This document shows, piece after piece, positions 16,288 to 26,232 of a stretch of DNA of 64,000 nucleotides. The notes beneath the pieces were generated by a model. It was not told where the DNA came from. It did no database searches and saw only the letters and a list, made by a program, of their open reading frames with translations. The translations under genes were made by a program, and so were the position numbers. Location of the stretch: the NCBI GenBank assembly GCA_007748055.1, contig CP036279.1, positions 3,100,001 to 3,164,000 on the forward strand, in the 5' to 3' direction. The first letter of the stretch is position 1; every line of letters starts with the position of its first letter. This stretch comes from Kolteria novifilia (GTDB lineage Bacteria > Planctomycetota > Planctomycetia > Kolteriales > Kolteriaceae).

Positions 16288-18141
16288 ATGCTGCGGTTTC
16301 GGATAGTCAGCGAACGACAACGTCACGAGTTCACTCACCCGGAGGGCCCGATCGAGTTCGGCCGAGCGCCCGTCAGCGGGGAGACGGCTCGCTCCATTGT
16401 CGACGATCGCTTCGTTTCGAAGGACCATTTGCGGGTCGAGGAGATTGCCGACGGGCGGGTTCGGGCTAAGAACCTCAGTGGTCAGAATCGCGTTCGCATC
16501 GACGAGGGGCAGGAGATTCCGCCCGGCGAGAGCGCGGAGCTCGATCTTCCGGTCCGCTTGGTGATTGGCCAGACGATGCTCGACGTGAGCGTCGCCGAAC
16601 CCCTGCCGAACGCGGTCGCGAGCGCCGAGTCGACCGATCTTCCTCCCGAGGAATCCGTCCCCCAAACCGCCGCGTCGCCTCCCGCGCTGGAGGGCGATGT
16701 CGGGCTCGCAACCGTGATGCGTCCGGCCCGCTTGCGCTACGAGAGCGATGAAGCGACCGATACGCTCGTCTCCGTGAGCGAAGGGGTGCTCCCCGAAACG
16801 TTGGTCGGCTGGATCGAAAAGCTCGTCACGGTTCAGCGAGCCGCGGCCGGCTCGCCGGAGTTCTATGACGAGACCGCTCGCGCCCTGGTCGACCTCATCG
16901 GACTCGATCGCGGACTCGTGCTTCTTCGCCGCGAGGACAACTGGGAAGTGGTCGCCCGGCATCAGCGCGGCTCTCGCGTTCGCTACGACTTCAGCTCGAC
17001 CATCGTCGAGCGGGTCGCGGAGGAGAAACGGACGTTCTATCAGACGTACGAGAACGCCAGTTCGGTCATGAGCCTGGTCGACATCGACACCGTCGTCGCG
17101 TCTCCCATCTTTCAGTGTGACGATCAAGTCGTGGGAGTGCTCTACGGGTCGAGGAGTCGTCGTAGCATCGTCGGCGAGGGGACGATCGGTCCGCTGGAGG
17201 CTCAGATCGTGCAACTCCTGGCCGCCTCGGCCGGAACCGGATTGGCCCGCGCCCAGCGTGAGGAGGAGACGCTGCGCGTTCGTCATCAGTTCCAACAGTT
17301 CTTCTCGCCACACGTGGTCGCGGAACTCGAACGCAACCCGACGCTGCTCGAGGGCCAGGACCGCGAGGTGACCGTCATGTTCCTCGACATGCGCGGATCG
17401 TCGAAACTATCGCAGCGTCTGAATCCGCAAGAGATTTCTCAGTTGACCGAAGACTTCATGGAGGAGTTGACGCTCCATGTCCGGGCCCAGGAAGGGGTGG
17501 TTGTCAGCTACGTCGGTGATGGGGCGCTGGCGATGTGGAACGCGCCGACCGACCAACCCGATCACTCGCTTCGCGCTTGTCGGGCGGCCCTTGAGTTCGA
17601 GTGTTCGCTACGGGCGCTGAATGAGCGTTGGGAACCAGTGGTGGGAGAACCGATCGCCTTCGGGATCGGCGTGCACACGGGACCGGCGCTGGTCGGGAAT
17701 ACCGGATCGCGAACCAATCTGCAGTATGGGCCACAGGGAGCGACGGTCAACTTGGCAAGCCGGGTCGAGGGAGCCACCAAGCATCTGGGGGCTCCGGTGC
17801 TGATCACCGACGCGACGCGCTCGCGGCTGAACGACGAGCTCGCGGTGCGGCGCATCTGCCAAGTCGAGGTCGTCGGCATGGAGGGAGCAGTCGCTCTCTA
17901 CGAACTGGGAGGACTCGAGCCCGATGCCGAATGGCTCGGTTTGCGGGAGCCGTACGAGCGGGCCCTGGACGCCTACGAGCGAGCCGACTGGGAGTCGGCC
18001 GTCGAGATCCTCTGTTCGGTCGTCAGCACGCCGGCGGGCAAGCGGGACGCCCCCTCGCTCGCGCTACTCTCCGAGGCGCTCGATTGTCTGCATCGACGTC
18101 CCGCCGACTTCTCGCCCGTTCGTCAGTTGCGAAGCAAGTAG
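16288..18141 (+). CDS. FHA-GAF-class III adenylate/guanylate cyclase
   Basis: 617 residues with three domains. An N-terminal FHA domain (about 1-105; FGRAPVSGETARS, FVSKDHLRVEE) binds phosphothreonine peptides. A GAF sensor domain follows at about 170-340. A class III cyclase catalytic domain lies at about 365-540: it keeps both metal-binding aspartates (VMFLDMRGSS, YVGDGALAMW) and the Asn/Arg pair of VNLASRVEGATK, so it should make cAMP or cGMP. The C-terminal ~75 residues may form TPR-like helices. AAGGAAG precedes the ATG. It converges on the kinase gene with only 47 bases between the stops. An FHA domain next to a Ser/Thr kinase suggests, but does not prove, that phosphorylation controls the cyclase. 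Confidence 0.88.
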   Translation: MLRFRIVSERQRHEFTHPEGPIEFGRAPVSGETARSIVDDRFVSKDHLRVEEIADGRVRAKNLSGQNRVRIDEGQEIPPGESAELDLPVRLVIGQTMLDVSVAEPLPNAVASAESTDLPPEESVPQTAASPPALEGDVGLATVMRPARLRYESDEATDTLVSVSEGVLPETLVGWIEKLVTVQRAAAGSPEFYDETARALVDLIGLDRGLVLLRREDNWEVVARHQRGSRVRYDFSSTIVERVAEEKRTFYQTYENASSVMSLVDIDTVVASPIFQCDDQVVGVLYGSRSRRSIVGEGTIGPLEAQIVQLLAASAGTGLARAQREEETLRVRHQFQQFFSPHVVAELERNPTLLEGQDREVTVMFLDMRGSSKLSQRLNPQEISQLTEDFMEELTLHVRAQEGVVVSYVGDGALAMWNAPTDQPDHSLRACRAALEFECSLRALNERWEPVVGEPIAFGIGVHTGPALVGNTGSRTNLQYGPQGATVNLASRVEGATKHLGAPVLITDATRSRLNDELAVRRICQVEVVGMEGAVALYELGGLEPDAEWLGLREPYERALDAYERADWESAVEILCSVVSTPAGKRDAPSLALLSEALDCLHRRPADFSPVRQLRSK

Positions 18142-18180
18142 CTGGCCTGGAGTTGTCGATTGGCGATCGGCGCGGAGTAT

Positions 18181-18197
18181 CCTCCCGTTCAGGGAGG
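18181..18197. terminator. Possible bidirectional terminator hairpin
   Basis: CCTCCC (18181-18186) pairs with GGGAGG (18192-18197) around a 5-base loop between the two convergent genes, partly overlapping the kinase stop codon. The stem is short and lacks a clear U-tract on either strand, so this is only a candidate. Confidence 0.3.
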
Positions 18198-21100
18198 GGG
18201 ATTTCCCTTGTCGATGAACTCGAGATGAGCCTTGATGATGGTCGGATTGGCGTCCGGCAGGGTGAGCGACTTCTGAGCCCACTTCTTCGCATCGTTCGGC
18301 TTTCCCGCCTGAGCGTAGGCATCGGCCAGGGTCAGGACGAATTCCCACTTCTTGTAGTTCGTCGCCTCGCAAGCGGCGGTGGCGTACTTCACCGCTTGGT
18401 TGCCGTCGCGGACACTCTTGTTCGTGCTCGCGGCGAGGATTGACGCCAGCGCGTTGAGTGACTTGACGTCCTTCGGATCGTCGGTGACAGCCTTCTTGAA
18501 GTAGGAAACCGCGTCGGCGTCGTTGCTCGCGTCGAGGGCGTCGATCGCGAGCTTCTGAAAGGCGATCGCCCGGTATTCGCGGGCCTTGGTGTAGGTCGGG
18601 TCGAGGGTGAGCGCTCGATCGTACTCCTTGACGGCGTCCTGCTGGTCTCCCAAACGATCCTCGACGGCGCCGACGAAGGTATACGACTGCGCCGCGAGAT
18701 TCGCGTACCCCGCTTCCGAGGTGGGGTTGAGCTTGGCGGCCTCGGCGTAGATCTCCGCGGCCCGCTTATAGTTCGTCGCGGCGGAGGCGAAGTCGTCGTT
18801 GGTCCAGCTCGAGGCGGCGCTGGAGAACGCCGTTTGCGCTTGCGTGGCCAGGGCGTTGGCAAGCACTTCGTGCAGGTTTGCCTTGGCGGAGGCGGGGGCG
18901 GTCCTTAAGACGTCCTCGATCATCTTGATCGCCTCGTCCGGTTGATTGGCGCGCAGGAGCTGTTTGGCTTGCGTCGTGCTGATGTCGACCAGCGCGTTGA
19001 CGAACTCGGCACTGGGATTTGTTCCGGCGAGGGAGACCGCTTGCTTCATGTCCTTGGCGGCGGCGGCGATGCTCCCGAGCTTCTTCTCCGCCAACGCCCG
19101 TTGGAAGTAGTATTGCGGGGACTTGGCATCGAGATCGATCGCGCGGGTGTACTTGGCGATCGCCTTCTCACCGTCCCCAGCGGCCAGGAGCTGCTTGCCC
19201 CACTCGGCGTTGGCTCTCGCCAAGGACGTGTCGACGTCCGAAGCCGGAACCTGGTTGGTCGCTCGTGCTTGCTGGAACAGGGAAATCCCACTTTGGAACT
19301 CGCCCTTCTTGACCGCGGCCGCGGCTTGCTTCATCAGTGCCTGGGCACTCGGTGGCGGATCGGGCGTCGTCGGTGCCGGCTTCTCCTCCGTCGGGTTCAT
19401 CGCTGATGAGGTGGTGTCGACGGTTCCGGGCACCGAGGCGATCGCGGCGGCGTCCGGGCCCGTGCTCGTTTGAATAGCTGGAGACTCTTCCCCGGATTTC
19501 GTGGTGACGACTTCCGTCGGATCCTGGACGGAGCGTCTCGGAAAGACGCCCATCGAGGTCAACCAGTAGCCGAGTCCTCCAAGCGCCCCCAAGGCGACGA
19601 CGCCGACCGCGATGGTCGCCAGCAACGGTTTGGAGCCCGAGGCGCTGGGTCGGTAGCGTCCGAGCACGGCGGCCACGTCCCGAGCGCTTTTCGGACGCGC
19701 CGCGGGATCCTTGGCGAGCAACTTGCGGAGCAGCAGATCGACGCGAGCAGGGACCTCTCGACGCTGGTCGCGGACGCAGGGAGGCGTGACGCCCCGATGT
19801 TGGACTCGCATCTCGGTGTCACTCTCGCCGCTGAAGGGAGTCGTCCCGGTCAGCGCGTAGTAGAGCGTGCATCCGAAGGCATAGAGATCGCTGGCGATGC
19901 TCGAGTCGGGAACGTCCGCCCAAAGTTCCGGGGCGGCGCAGTGGATGTCCAGGACCGCTGATGGGTCGTCGGAACTCTCCCGATCGTCGACGTCGATGGA
20001 GAAGGGGAACGAGGTTCCCGTTCCGACGAGTTTGGTGCATTCCCGGCCGATGTAGATCTTTTCGGGCGTGATGTCGTGATGCAGGACGTTGTGTTCGTGG
20101 GCGTACGCGAGGGCCTCGGCGACATCGGCCATGCGCGCGAGAAGCCAACGGTGGTTTAGGTGCTCGCCCGACGACTTGGCCTTCTCGACGAGAGTGGCGA
20201 GAGACTCGCCGAAAACGAACTCCGAGGCGACGAAGTCGACCGCGCCGGCGTGACCGACGTTGTAGAGCGTCGCCAGCCCCGGGTGGTGCATTTGGGCGAG
20301 CTTGGAAATGCTGATGTTGATGCCGGCATAGTTGCCGCTCTCGTTCGCCCCGGCGTAGGTGACGGTCGAGTGATCGTGCTTGACGAGGCGCAACACGACA
20401 AGTCTCGCCAGGGTCGGATCGAACGCTTCGTAGACGCGGCCTCGGTTTCGCGTGGTGAGGATCACGTTGCGGACGACATAGCCTCCGAAGATCAGCGGGC
20501 GCGTCCCCTCCGCCTTGATGCGATCGACTTGGAACTCCGTGAGCAAGGGTTGCGGAATCTCCCAGCCTTCGGCCCAGGGAGCGGGACTTCGCCTTAGGAT
20601 CTCGAGGGCGTCGTCGACGGAGAGCTCTTCCTTGCCGCGATCGATGAGCCGATCGAACTCCTCGACGGGAATGAGTCGGTCCTCGTAGAGCTGCTGTCGC
20701 AACTCGGCGAGACTTTGGGGGGCTCGACTCTCGAAGGGAGAGTCGGGGGGCGAGAAACTGGCCAGGTCCTCGGCGAGTTCCCGCGCCGAGGGATAGCGAT
20801 CCGCGATTCGCTTCGCCATCGCCTTGAGGCAGATGCCCTGGAGCTCGGCGGGAATGCCCAGTCGATACTGATCGAACCTTGGAATCGGATCGTTGATGAT
20901 CTGATAGAAGAGATTCGCGAGATTCGAGGCCGCGTAGGGGCGTTCGCCGGTGAGCATCTCAAAGAGGATCACGCCGAGACTATAGACGTCGCTGTGGGGA
21001 CCGACGGGGCCACGTTCGTTGTCGACTTGCTCGGGGGACATGTACGCCGGCGTCCCGAGAACCGCCCCGGTCTGGGTGAGCACGTCGGGCCCTTGTTGCG

Positions 21101-21947
21101 CGGGGCGAGCCAGCCCGAAGTCCAAGATGATCGGCTCGCCTTCATCGCTGAGCATCACGTTGGCCGGCTTCAAGTCGCGATGGATGATGCCGATGGCATG
21201 GGCTTGCTGAACGCCCTGGGCCAAGCGGGTGATGATGTGACACGCCTCGCCGAGAGAGAACCGTTTCTTCTCCTCGAGATGTTCCAGGAGCAGACGTCCC
21301 TTGAGAAAACCCATCGTGAGGTAGTGGACACCGTCGATCTCGCCAACGTCGAAGATGGGGCAGATGTTGGGATGGTGCAGCTTGGCGGCCGACCGGGCCT
21401 CGCGTTGGAAGCGTTCGATGGCTTCGGGATCGTTGCGGCCATCGAAGAGGGGGATCTTGAGCGCGACCTGACGATCCAACTTCGAATCGTGAGCGTCGTA
21501 GACGGCGCCCATCGCCCCGGTGCCGACCAGCTTGTCGATCCGGTAGCGTCCGAACATCTGACCGACGTTGAGTGACATCGTCGTCGACTGGGTGCTCGCG
21601 ACGACTTCCGTTCGATCGAACGCCGCATTGGGAGCCGCGAGGTTCGGCAGGGGAAGATGGTCGTCGGCGAGCGTATCCGAGGCGGCATTGGACTGACCCG
21701 GGTCGCCTCCCTCGGCGCGATGGGTTTCGATCGCGGAGCCGGAGGCCTCGGACTGGTTCGTCTTGGACTTGGGCGTGGAGCTTGGCTCGTCAGGCTTGGC
21801 CGTACTGGATTGGCTCGGCGTCGTCGGGGTCTCGGCTTGTTCTGTCCCTGGCTCAGCGGGAGTGGGAACGGACGTCTCCGCTTGGGAACGCGATGGATCG
21901 TCGCTTGATGGCTGCCGAGTATCGTGGTCGGTGGTGTTTTCTGTCAC
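18189..21947 (-). CDS. Membrane-anchored Ser/Thr protein kinase with pseudokinase and TPR domains
   Basis: 1252 residues from a GTG start at 21947; an internal ATG at 21578 (MSLNVGQ) is the alternative start if the Ser/Thr/Pro-rich first 123 residues are not translated. Kinase domain 1 (about 135-400) is complete: LVGTGAMGAVYDA, VALKIP, HRDLKPANVML, LDFGLARP and YMSPEQ. A second kinase-like domain (about 489-755) has HHDITPEKIYI in place of HRD, and the DFG position reads LVGTG, so it looks catalytically dead. One transmembrane segment at about 771-795 (IAVGVVALGALGGLGYWL) is followed by a Thr/Pro-rich linker and several TPR repeats to the C-terminus. The TPR part would lie outside the cytoplasm. 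Confidence 0.88.
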   Translation of the reverse strand: MTENTTDHDTRQPSSDDPSRSQAETSVPTPAEPGTEQAETPTTPSQSSTAKPDEPSSTPKSKTNQSEASGSAIETHRAEGGDPGQSNAASDTLADDHLPLPNLAAPNAAFDRTEVVASTQSTTMSLNVGQMFGRYRIDKLVGTGAMGAVYDAHDSKLDRQVALKIPLFDGRNDPEAIERFQREARSAAKLHHPNICPIFDVGEIDGVHYLTMGFLKGRLLLEHLEEKKRFSLGEACHIITRLAQGVQQAHAIGIIHRDLKPANVMLSDEGEPIILDFGLARPAQQGPDVLTQTGAVLGTPAYMSPEQVDNERGPVGPHSDVYSLGVILFEMLTGERPYAASNLANLFYQIINDPIPRFDQYRLGIPAELQGICLKAMAKRIADRYPSARELAEDLASFSPPDSPFESRAPQSLAELRQQLYEDRLIPVEEFDRLIDRGKEELSVDDALEILRRSPAPWAEGWEIPQPLLTEFQVDRIKAEGTRPLIFGGYVVRNVILTTRNRGRVYEAFDPTLARLVVLRLVKHDHSTVTYAGANESGNYAGINISISKLAQMHHPGLATLYNVGHAGAVDFVASEFVFGESLATLVEKAKSSGEHLNHRWLLARMADVAEALAYAHEHNVLHHDITPEKIYIGRECTKLVGTGTSFPFSIDVDDRESSDDPSAVLDIHCAAPELWADVPDSSIASDLYAFGCTLYYALTGTTPFSGESDTEMRVQHRGVTPPCVRDQRREVPARVDLLLRKLLAKDPAARPKSARDVAAVLGRYRPSASGSKPLLATIAVGVVALGALGGLGYWLTSMGVFPRRSVQDPTEVVTTKSGEESPAIQTSTGPDAAAIASVPGTVDTTSSAMNPTEEKPAPTTPDPPPSAQALMKQAAAAVKKGEFQSGISLFQQARATNQVPASDVDTSLARANAEWGKQLLAAGDGEKAIAKYTRAIDLDAKSPQYYFQRALAEKKLGSIAAAAKDMKQAVSLAGTNPSAEFVNALVDISTTQAKQLLRANQPDEAIKMIEDVLRTAPASAKANLHEVLANALATQAQTAFSSAASSWTNDDFASAATNYKRAAEIYAEAAKLNPTSEAGYANLAAQSYTFVGAVEDRLGDQQDAVKEYDRALTLDPTYTKAREYRAIAFQKLAIDALDASNDADAVSYFKKAVTDDPKDVKSLNALASILAASTNKSVRDGNQAVKYATAACEATNYKKWEFVLTLADAYAQAGKPNDAKKWAQKSLTLPDANPTIIKAHLEFIDKGNPPP

Positions 21948-22451
21948 GGCATGCTCACACAACAGGACGGGGGTCGTCCAGGCAGTAACGTGGACGAAGA
22001 AGCCTGGAAGCTTTGCGTCGGCTTCGGCGGATGAGACTCTATCTTCCCCGATTGTCGACAAGATACCCAAGCTTTTCAACACGTTTGGAAGGCGGGAACC
22101 CCTCAACATGTGCTTCGGGCGACTGGTCGGGGGAGTTACTCCGAGTTGAGAAACCTTCCGCATCGCCTCCAAGCGTGTCGGCGTCGGCCGTCCGCCGAGT
22201 TCGCCGGCTCTTGCCATCGTTGGCGATAGTTTCCCCATTCCCCCAGGTCGCCGTGGGTTGCCCAAGTGATGGCGTCCCTCCAAACGCGACAACGCACAAA
22301 ATTGGGCGAATCAGCAGAAAATGGAGAACTGGCACGATGCGTCATGCCGACAAAGTGGATGGGAAGGATCGAAGTGGGCTCCTTGGGGGAGTGCCGTCGA
22401 ACGTCGATTCGCTTCCTAGTCTGCTGGACCTAGCGACCAACTGGAGGGCCC
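21948..22451. promoter_or_regulatory. Divergent intergenic region, kinase / TonB receptor
   Basis: About 500 bases between divergently transcribed genes must contain both promoters, if the GTG start of the kinase is right. AT-richer patches occur near 22040-22085 and 22290-22330. I cannot assign a -35/-10 pair with confidence and see no inverted-repeat operator. A reading frame continuing upstream of the kinase start has no coding character. Confidence 0.3.
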
Positions 22452-25235
22452 ATGAGGAAGTCGGCAACCACGGCTTGGCTGCACGCGACCATGGCGGTCG
22501 TCGTGTTCTCATTGCCCGCGGTCGCGACTTCGGCCGACGACGACGGCTGGGCTCCGGCGGGACAAAAGGCGTCGTCGCCGACGCGTCCCGCGGGCAAGCA
22601 AACCTGGACGTTCCACTTCGAGGTCTCCTCGGAGTTCCTTCCCGCGTCGCCGAGCGCCTCGGACGATGTCTCCTCGTCGACACCTTCTACCGAGCAACAC
22701 CGTCCACGAACTCGGTCGGTTCCCGTCCGGATCCCGTTGTCGGCGACATCGGGGCAGTTCGAACCAATTCCGTTCTGGGACTTGCATTCAGGGCGGGAGA
22801 TCGTCCCGGTCGCGGCCCAGCTCCCCCCAAGACCAGGGGATACGCCCGACGTGGTTCCGACGCCCGCTCCGCGTAGGGAGCCCAAGAGTTCGACGTCGCC
22901 GATGCCCATGCCGATGCCGACTCCCATGCCCACGCCGACCCCGGACCCGACCCCGGCTCCCGTTCCGACCCCCGAGTCCGGGTCGTCGTCGACGTCCGAA
23001 CCGACTCCCTCGGCAAGCGCTGGTTCGAGTGCTTCGCCGACGCCGGCCCCGACCGACTTGTCAACGAGTCTCGTCGAGGCGATCGCCCAACGCTCCGCGC
23101 AGGCGCAGACCGCGACCACCGAGAGCAACCCCGCCGCCCCGTCGTCGGTCGTCTCGACCCAAGCCTCCGCGCAACCCGCGCCGGCGTCGACCGGCGATTT
23201 GCTCGAACGCGCGATCAGTATCAGCGTGCAGCGGACCTCGCCGACCTATGTCGATGCCCGGGTCCGGGCGTTCAACCCGCGTCAGACGGTCGCGGCGGTC
23301 GACGGCATGCCCGAGCTGAAGACGCGGATCGACATCGACACGATCATGAGCCAGATCCCGCCAGGGTTGGTCGACAACTTGACGGTCGTCGATGGGCCGT
23401 ACACTTCGCTCTACGGACCCGGTTTCGCGTTCATCGTGGCGGAACTGACCCCGCTCCAGGAGTATCTCGGGCCGACCTATCGCGGGACGCTGAGCCTTTC
23501 ACAAGACACCAACGCCCACACGCTCTATCAGCGGGAAACGGCTCAAGGTGGCGGACGCGACTGGAGTTTCGTCGCCAGCTACGGGCTACGAACCGCCGCC
23601 GATTACTTCTCCGCGGACGGATTCCGGGTCCCCGCCCAGTACACGATCTGGGACGGATTCACCTCGGTCGGCTTCCGCATCTCCGACACCAACCACGTCG
23701 CGATTCAGTTTCTACATCCCGAACAAAACGGCGTCGAACTGCCTGGCGTCGTCTACGACCTCGTCAACTCGACGAACAACCAAGGAAACATTCGCTGGAC
23801 GATCACCGAGGGACGCAAGGGCCCCAAACGGGTCATGGTCGAGTATTGGTACAACCGCACCGGCTATGACGGCAACTCGTTTCGGTCCTCCAAGCAGGAG
23901 ACGTTCTTCGTCCCATTCATTCGCGAGGTCTTCGGGACCTCGGCGCTCGAGGCGACCGGTCGCTTGACCAACCAAGGCGTGCGGATGTTGAGCTATCTTG
24001 GGGATGAGGACGAAGCCCAGCTCATTCTCGGGGTCGACTGGAGTTACGTCGAGAACGAGTACACCGAAGTCGACTTCGATGCCAATGGTCAGCTCAACCC
24101 GATTTTCTTCGGTGTTCCCAAGGCCTCGTCGAACGACTTCGGGATTCTCGCGAACGCGACGCTGCCGATCACGAGTTCCACCAAGGCGATCGTCGGTGGA
24201 CGCCTTGACGCCTACCTCGCGAGCCTCGATCCCGAGGGGCGAGCGGAGGCCGGCGAGCTTGCGATCTTCAAGGATCTGACGGGGACGAACTCCGCGCAGC
24301 AGTTCCTGGGGATGGTCTACACCAACCTCGAGCAACACTACACCGAAAATCTCTCGACCAAGATCGGTGGTTCGGTCGCGATGCGGGCTCCCGACACGAC
24401 CGAACTCTACACGACCGATCCCTTCGTGCCGATCTACCGGTTCGGCAATAGCGTCTCCGCGGGCAACTCGTTCCTCGACCCGGAGACGAACCTTCAGTTC
24501 GACGCGGGACTCTTCGGGAACTGGGACCGCGCGAGCTTCGGCTTCCGCATGTTCCAGTCGAACATCTTCAACTACATCCTCGCGGTGCCCTACCTGCGGA
24601 CCGATGGATCGGCCGCGATCGAGGGCCCCGACCCGCGCTACACGCTCGGAAGGACGATTCAGGACGGAGTCCCGGTCTCCGACACCGGGAGCATCGCCTA
24701 CCAGTATCGCAACGCCGAGTACGTCTCCATCTACGGACTTGACTTCATCTGCGACTTCGAACTCAAGCCGTGGATGGCGATCGATGCTCGCACGAGCTAC
24801 GCGAAGGGAACGAACCGCAACCCCGAGTACCTTCAGCAACAGCTCGACGGCTCGATCGCGGTGATCGGCCACAAGGGTTCCAGTGAAGGGCTTCCCCAGG
24901 TCTATCCCTGGAACGGCTCCATCGGTTTGCGGTTCTTCGAGCCCAAATGCCGTCGTTGGGAGATTCGCTTCGACTCGCGCATGGTCATGAACCAGACGTT
25001 CGTGGCCGACTCGTTCGGGGAGCTGCCCTCGCGGGGATTCATCCTCTTCGGGATGAAAGCCTATTGGCAGATTCTTCGCAACGTCCGCCTCACGCTGGCG
25101 CTCGAGAACCTCCTCAATCGCAAGTACTCGGAGATCAACTCGCTCGCCATCGCCAATCCGGTCAACCAGATGGACATCTTCTTCGTCCCCGAGTCGGGCT
25201 TCAACGGTCTCTTCGGCCTACAGTGGCAGTTCTAA
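22452..25235 (+). CDS. TonB-dependent outer-membrane receptor
   Basis: 927 residues. A signal peptide (about 1-28) is followed by an unusual ~200-residue Pro/Ser/Thr/Ala-rich region containing PMPMPMPTPMPTPTPDP-like repeats. A plug-like domain comes next (about 255-340: RVRAFNPRQTVAAVDGMPE, LVDNLTVVDGPYTSLYGPG), then a long beta-barrel with alternating aromatic residues. The protein ends in LQWQF, and a terminal Phe is typical of outer-membrane barrels. It should import a substrate across the outer membrane using TonB energy, but no TonB/ExbB/ExbD genes are nearby and the ligand is unknown. The long low-complexity linker could span a thick periplasm or be surface-exposed. GGAGG precedes the ATG. 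Confidence 0.8.
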   Translation: MRKSATTAWLHATMAVVVFSLPAVATSADDDGWAPAGQKASSPTRPAGKQTWTFHFEVSSEFLPASPSASDDVSSSTPSTEQHRPRTRSVPVRIPLSATSGQFEPIPFWDLHSGREIVPVAAQLPPRPGDTPDVVPTPAPRREPKSSTSPMPMPMPTPMPTPTPDPTPAPVPTPESGSSSTSEPTPSASAGSSASPTPAPTDLSTSLVEAIAQRSAQAQTATTESNPAAPSSVVSTQASAQPAPASTGDLLERAISISVQRTSPTYVDARVRAFNPRQTVAAVDGMPELKTRIDIDTIMSQIPPGLVDNLTVVDGPYTSLYGPGFAFIVAELTPLQEYLGPTYRGTLSLSQDTNAHTLYQRETAQGGGRDWSFVASYGLRTAADYFSADGFRVPAQYTIWDGFTSVGFRISDTNHVAIQFLHPEQNGVELPGVVYDLVNSTNNQGNIRWTITEGRKGPKRVMVEYWYNRTGYDGNSFRSSKQETFFVPFIREVFGTSALEATGRLTNQGVRMLSYLGDEDEAQLILGVDWSYVENEYTEVDFDANGQLNPIFFGVPKASSNDFGILANATLPITSSTKAIVGGRLDAYLASLDPEGRAEAGELAIFKDLTGTNSAQQFLGMVYTNLEQHYTENLSTKIGGSVAMRAPDTTELYTTDPFVPIYRFGNSVSAGNSFLDPETNLQFDAGLFGNWDRASFGFRMFQSNIFNYILAVPYLRTDGSAAIEGPDPRYTLGRTIQDGVPVSDTGSIAYQYRNAEYVSIYGLDFICDFELKPWMAIDARTSYAKGTNRNPEYLQQQLDGSIAVIGHKGSSEGLPQVYPWNGSIGLRFFEPKCRRWEIRFDSRMVMNQTFVADSFGELPSRGFILFGMKAYWQILRNVRLTLALENLLNRKYSEINSLAIANPVNQMDIFFVPESGFNGLFGLQWQF

Positions 25236-25358
25236 CGTCTTGACTTGTTGATCCCATTGACGAAGAGACGCTTGCGTGCCATGCCTGCTCTGGATGTGGA
25301 CATGCGGAGGACGCCTTCCGTTCGGCAGAATCCGGCACCGACGCAGCGAGTCGATGCC

Positions 25359-25394
25359 GGAGACGGATCCGAGGACGGAGACGGATCCGAAGAC
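25359..25394. repeat. Two-copy 18-bp tandem repeat
   Basis: An 18-base unit beginning GGAGACGGATCCGA is present twice head to tail (25359-25376 and 25377-25394) with a single G/A difference. It lies in the 166-base gap between two convergent genes and codes for nothing obvious. Confidence 0.6.
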
Positions 25395-25401
25395 CGACGC
25401 C

Positions 25402-26142
25402 TCACTGACCATTCTCTTGGCTGCTGCCAAAGCTCTTGAGGCGTTGCAGTCCCCAGAAGACGATGCCACTCACCATGAGGATGGCGATGCCGCCGACGAT
25501 CAGGTTGGTGGTGCGAAAGTGGCCGAGGTGCTTGGAATGACTCAATAGCGCCCGCCCGAAGGTCGCGAACGTGTATTGGTAGAAAAGCGTGACCGGGACC
25601 GTGCCCAACGCCGTCGCCAAGAGGTAACGACCGAACGGGATCTTTGAGAGCCCCGCGATGTAGCTGACGGCGCCGAAGGGAAGAATCGGGAGGACGCGCA
25701 GCAGCAAGATGCCGACGAAGGCGCGACGATCGACGTATCCCTGAAACTTCTCGACGTGGTTGCCGAGCGTTCGTTCGACGTAGCCCCGCCCCACGAACCC
25801 ACCGAGGAAGTAGCCCGGGATCGAGCCAAGGATCGCGCCCGCCGAGCAGAGCAGGGCCCCCAGCACCGGCCCATAGACCTCGGCGCCGATGATGTTGAGC
25901 ACGGTGTCGGGGAAGAGAGCCAGCGGTGCGATGCCGGTGAGGAAGACATAGACCAACTCGTCGTAGGGGTGCCAACTCTTGATTCGCTTGATCAGCTCGT
26001 GGAGGTGCTCGATCTCCATCAGCGAGAAGCAACGGATCGCGATCACCACGAGGACGATCAACAGCACGGCCACGAAGACTTTCAGAAAACCGACCACCGT
26101 CCGCATACCGTTGTTGCTCCGTCCCGAAGCTGGCTCGTCCAT
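25402..26142 (-). CDS. TVP38/TMEM64 family (VTT domain) membrane protein
   Basis: 246 residues. An N-terminal membrane helix (about 15-35) is followed by the VTT/SNARE-associated domain. Seen are an amphipathic re-entrant region with GSIPGYFLGGFVGRGYVE and the family core LLLRVLPILPFGAVSYIAG followed by ALGTVPVTLFY. Family members are inner-membrane proteins of uncertain function, some linked to lipid scrambling or transport. It lies 90 bases downstream of hisD on the same strand and may share its transcript. The ATG at 26142 gives a normal family length. Confidence 0.85.
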   Translation of the reverse strand: MDEPASGRSNNGMRTVVGFLKVFVAVLLIVLVVIAIRCFSLMEIEHLHELIKRIKSWHPYDELVYVFLTGIAPLALFPDTVLNIIGAEVYGPVLGALLCSAGAILGSIPGYFLGGFVGRGYVERTLGNHVEKFQGYVDRRAFVGILLLRVLPILPFGAVSYIAGLSKIPFGRYLLATALGTVPVTLFYQYTFATFGRALLSHSKHLGHFRTTNLIVGGIAILMVSGIVFWGLQRLKSFGSSQENGQ

Positions 26143-26232
26143 CGACCCGTTGCCTATCAGCCCATTGATCTATTCGCTGCCGGCGACGAACGGCCCTCTT
26201 GACCAATCTGGCCCGTTGGAATTAACGGACTG

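Noticed and set aside
21948-22292. Extension of the kinase gene to an upstream ATG
   Set aside because: The extra 115 residues have no coding character and would remove most of the divergent promoter region.
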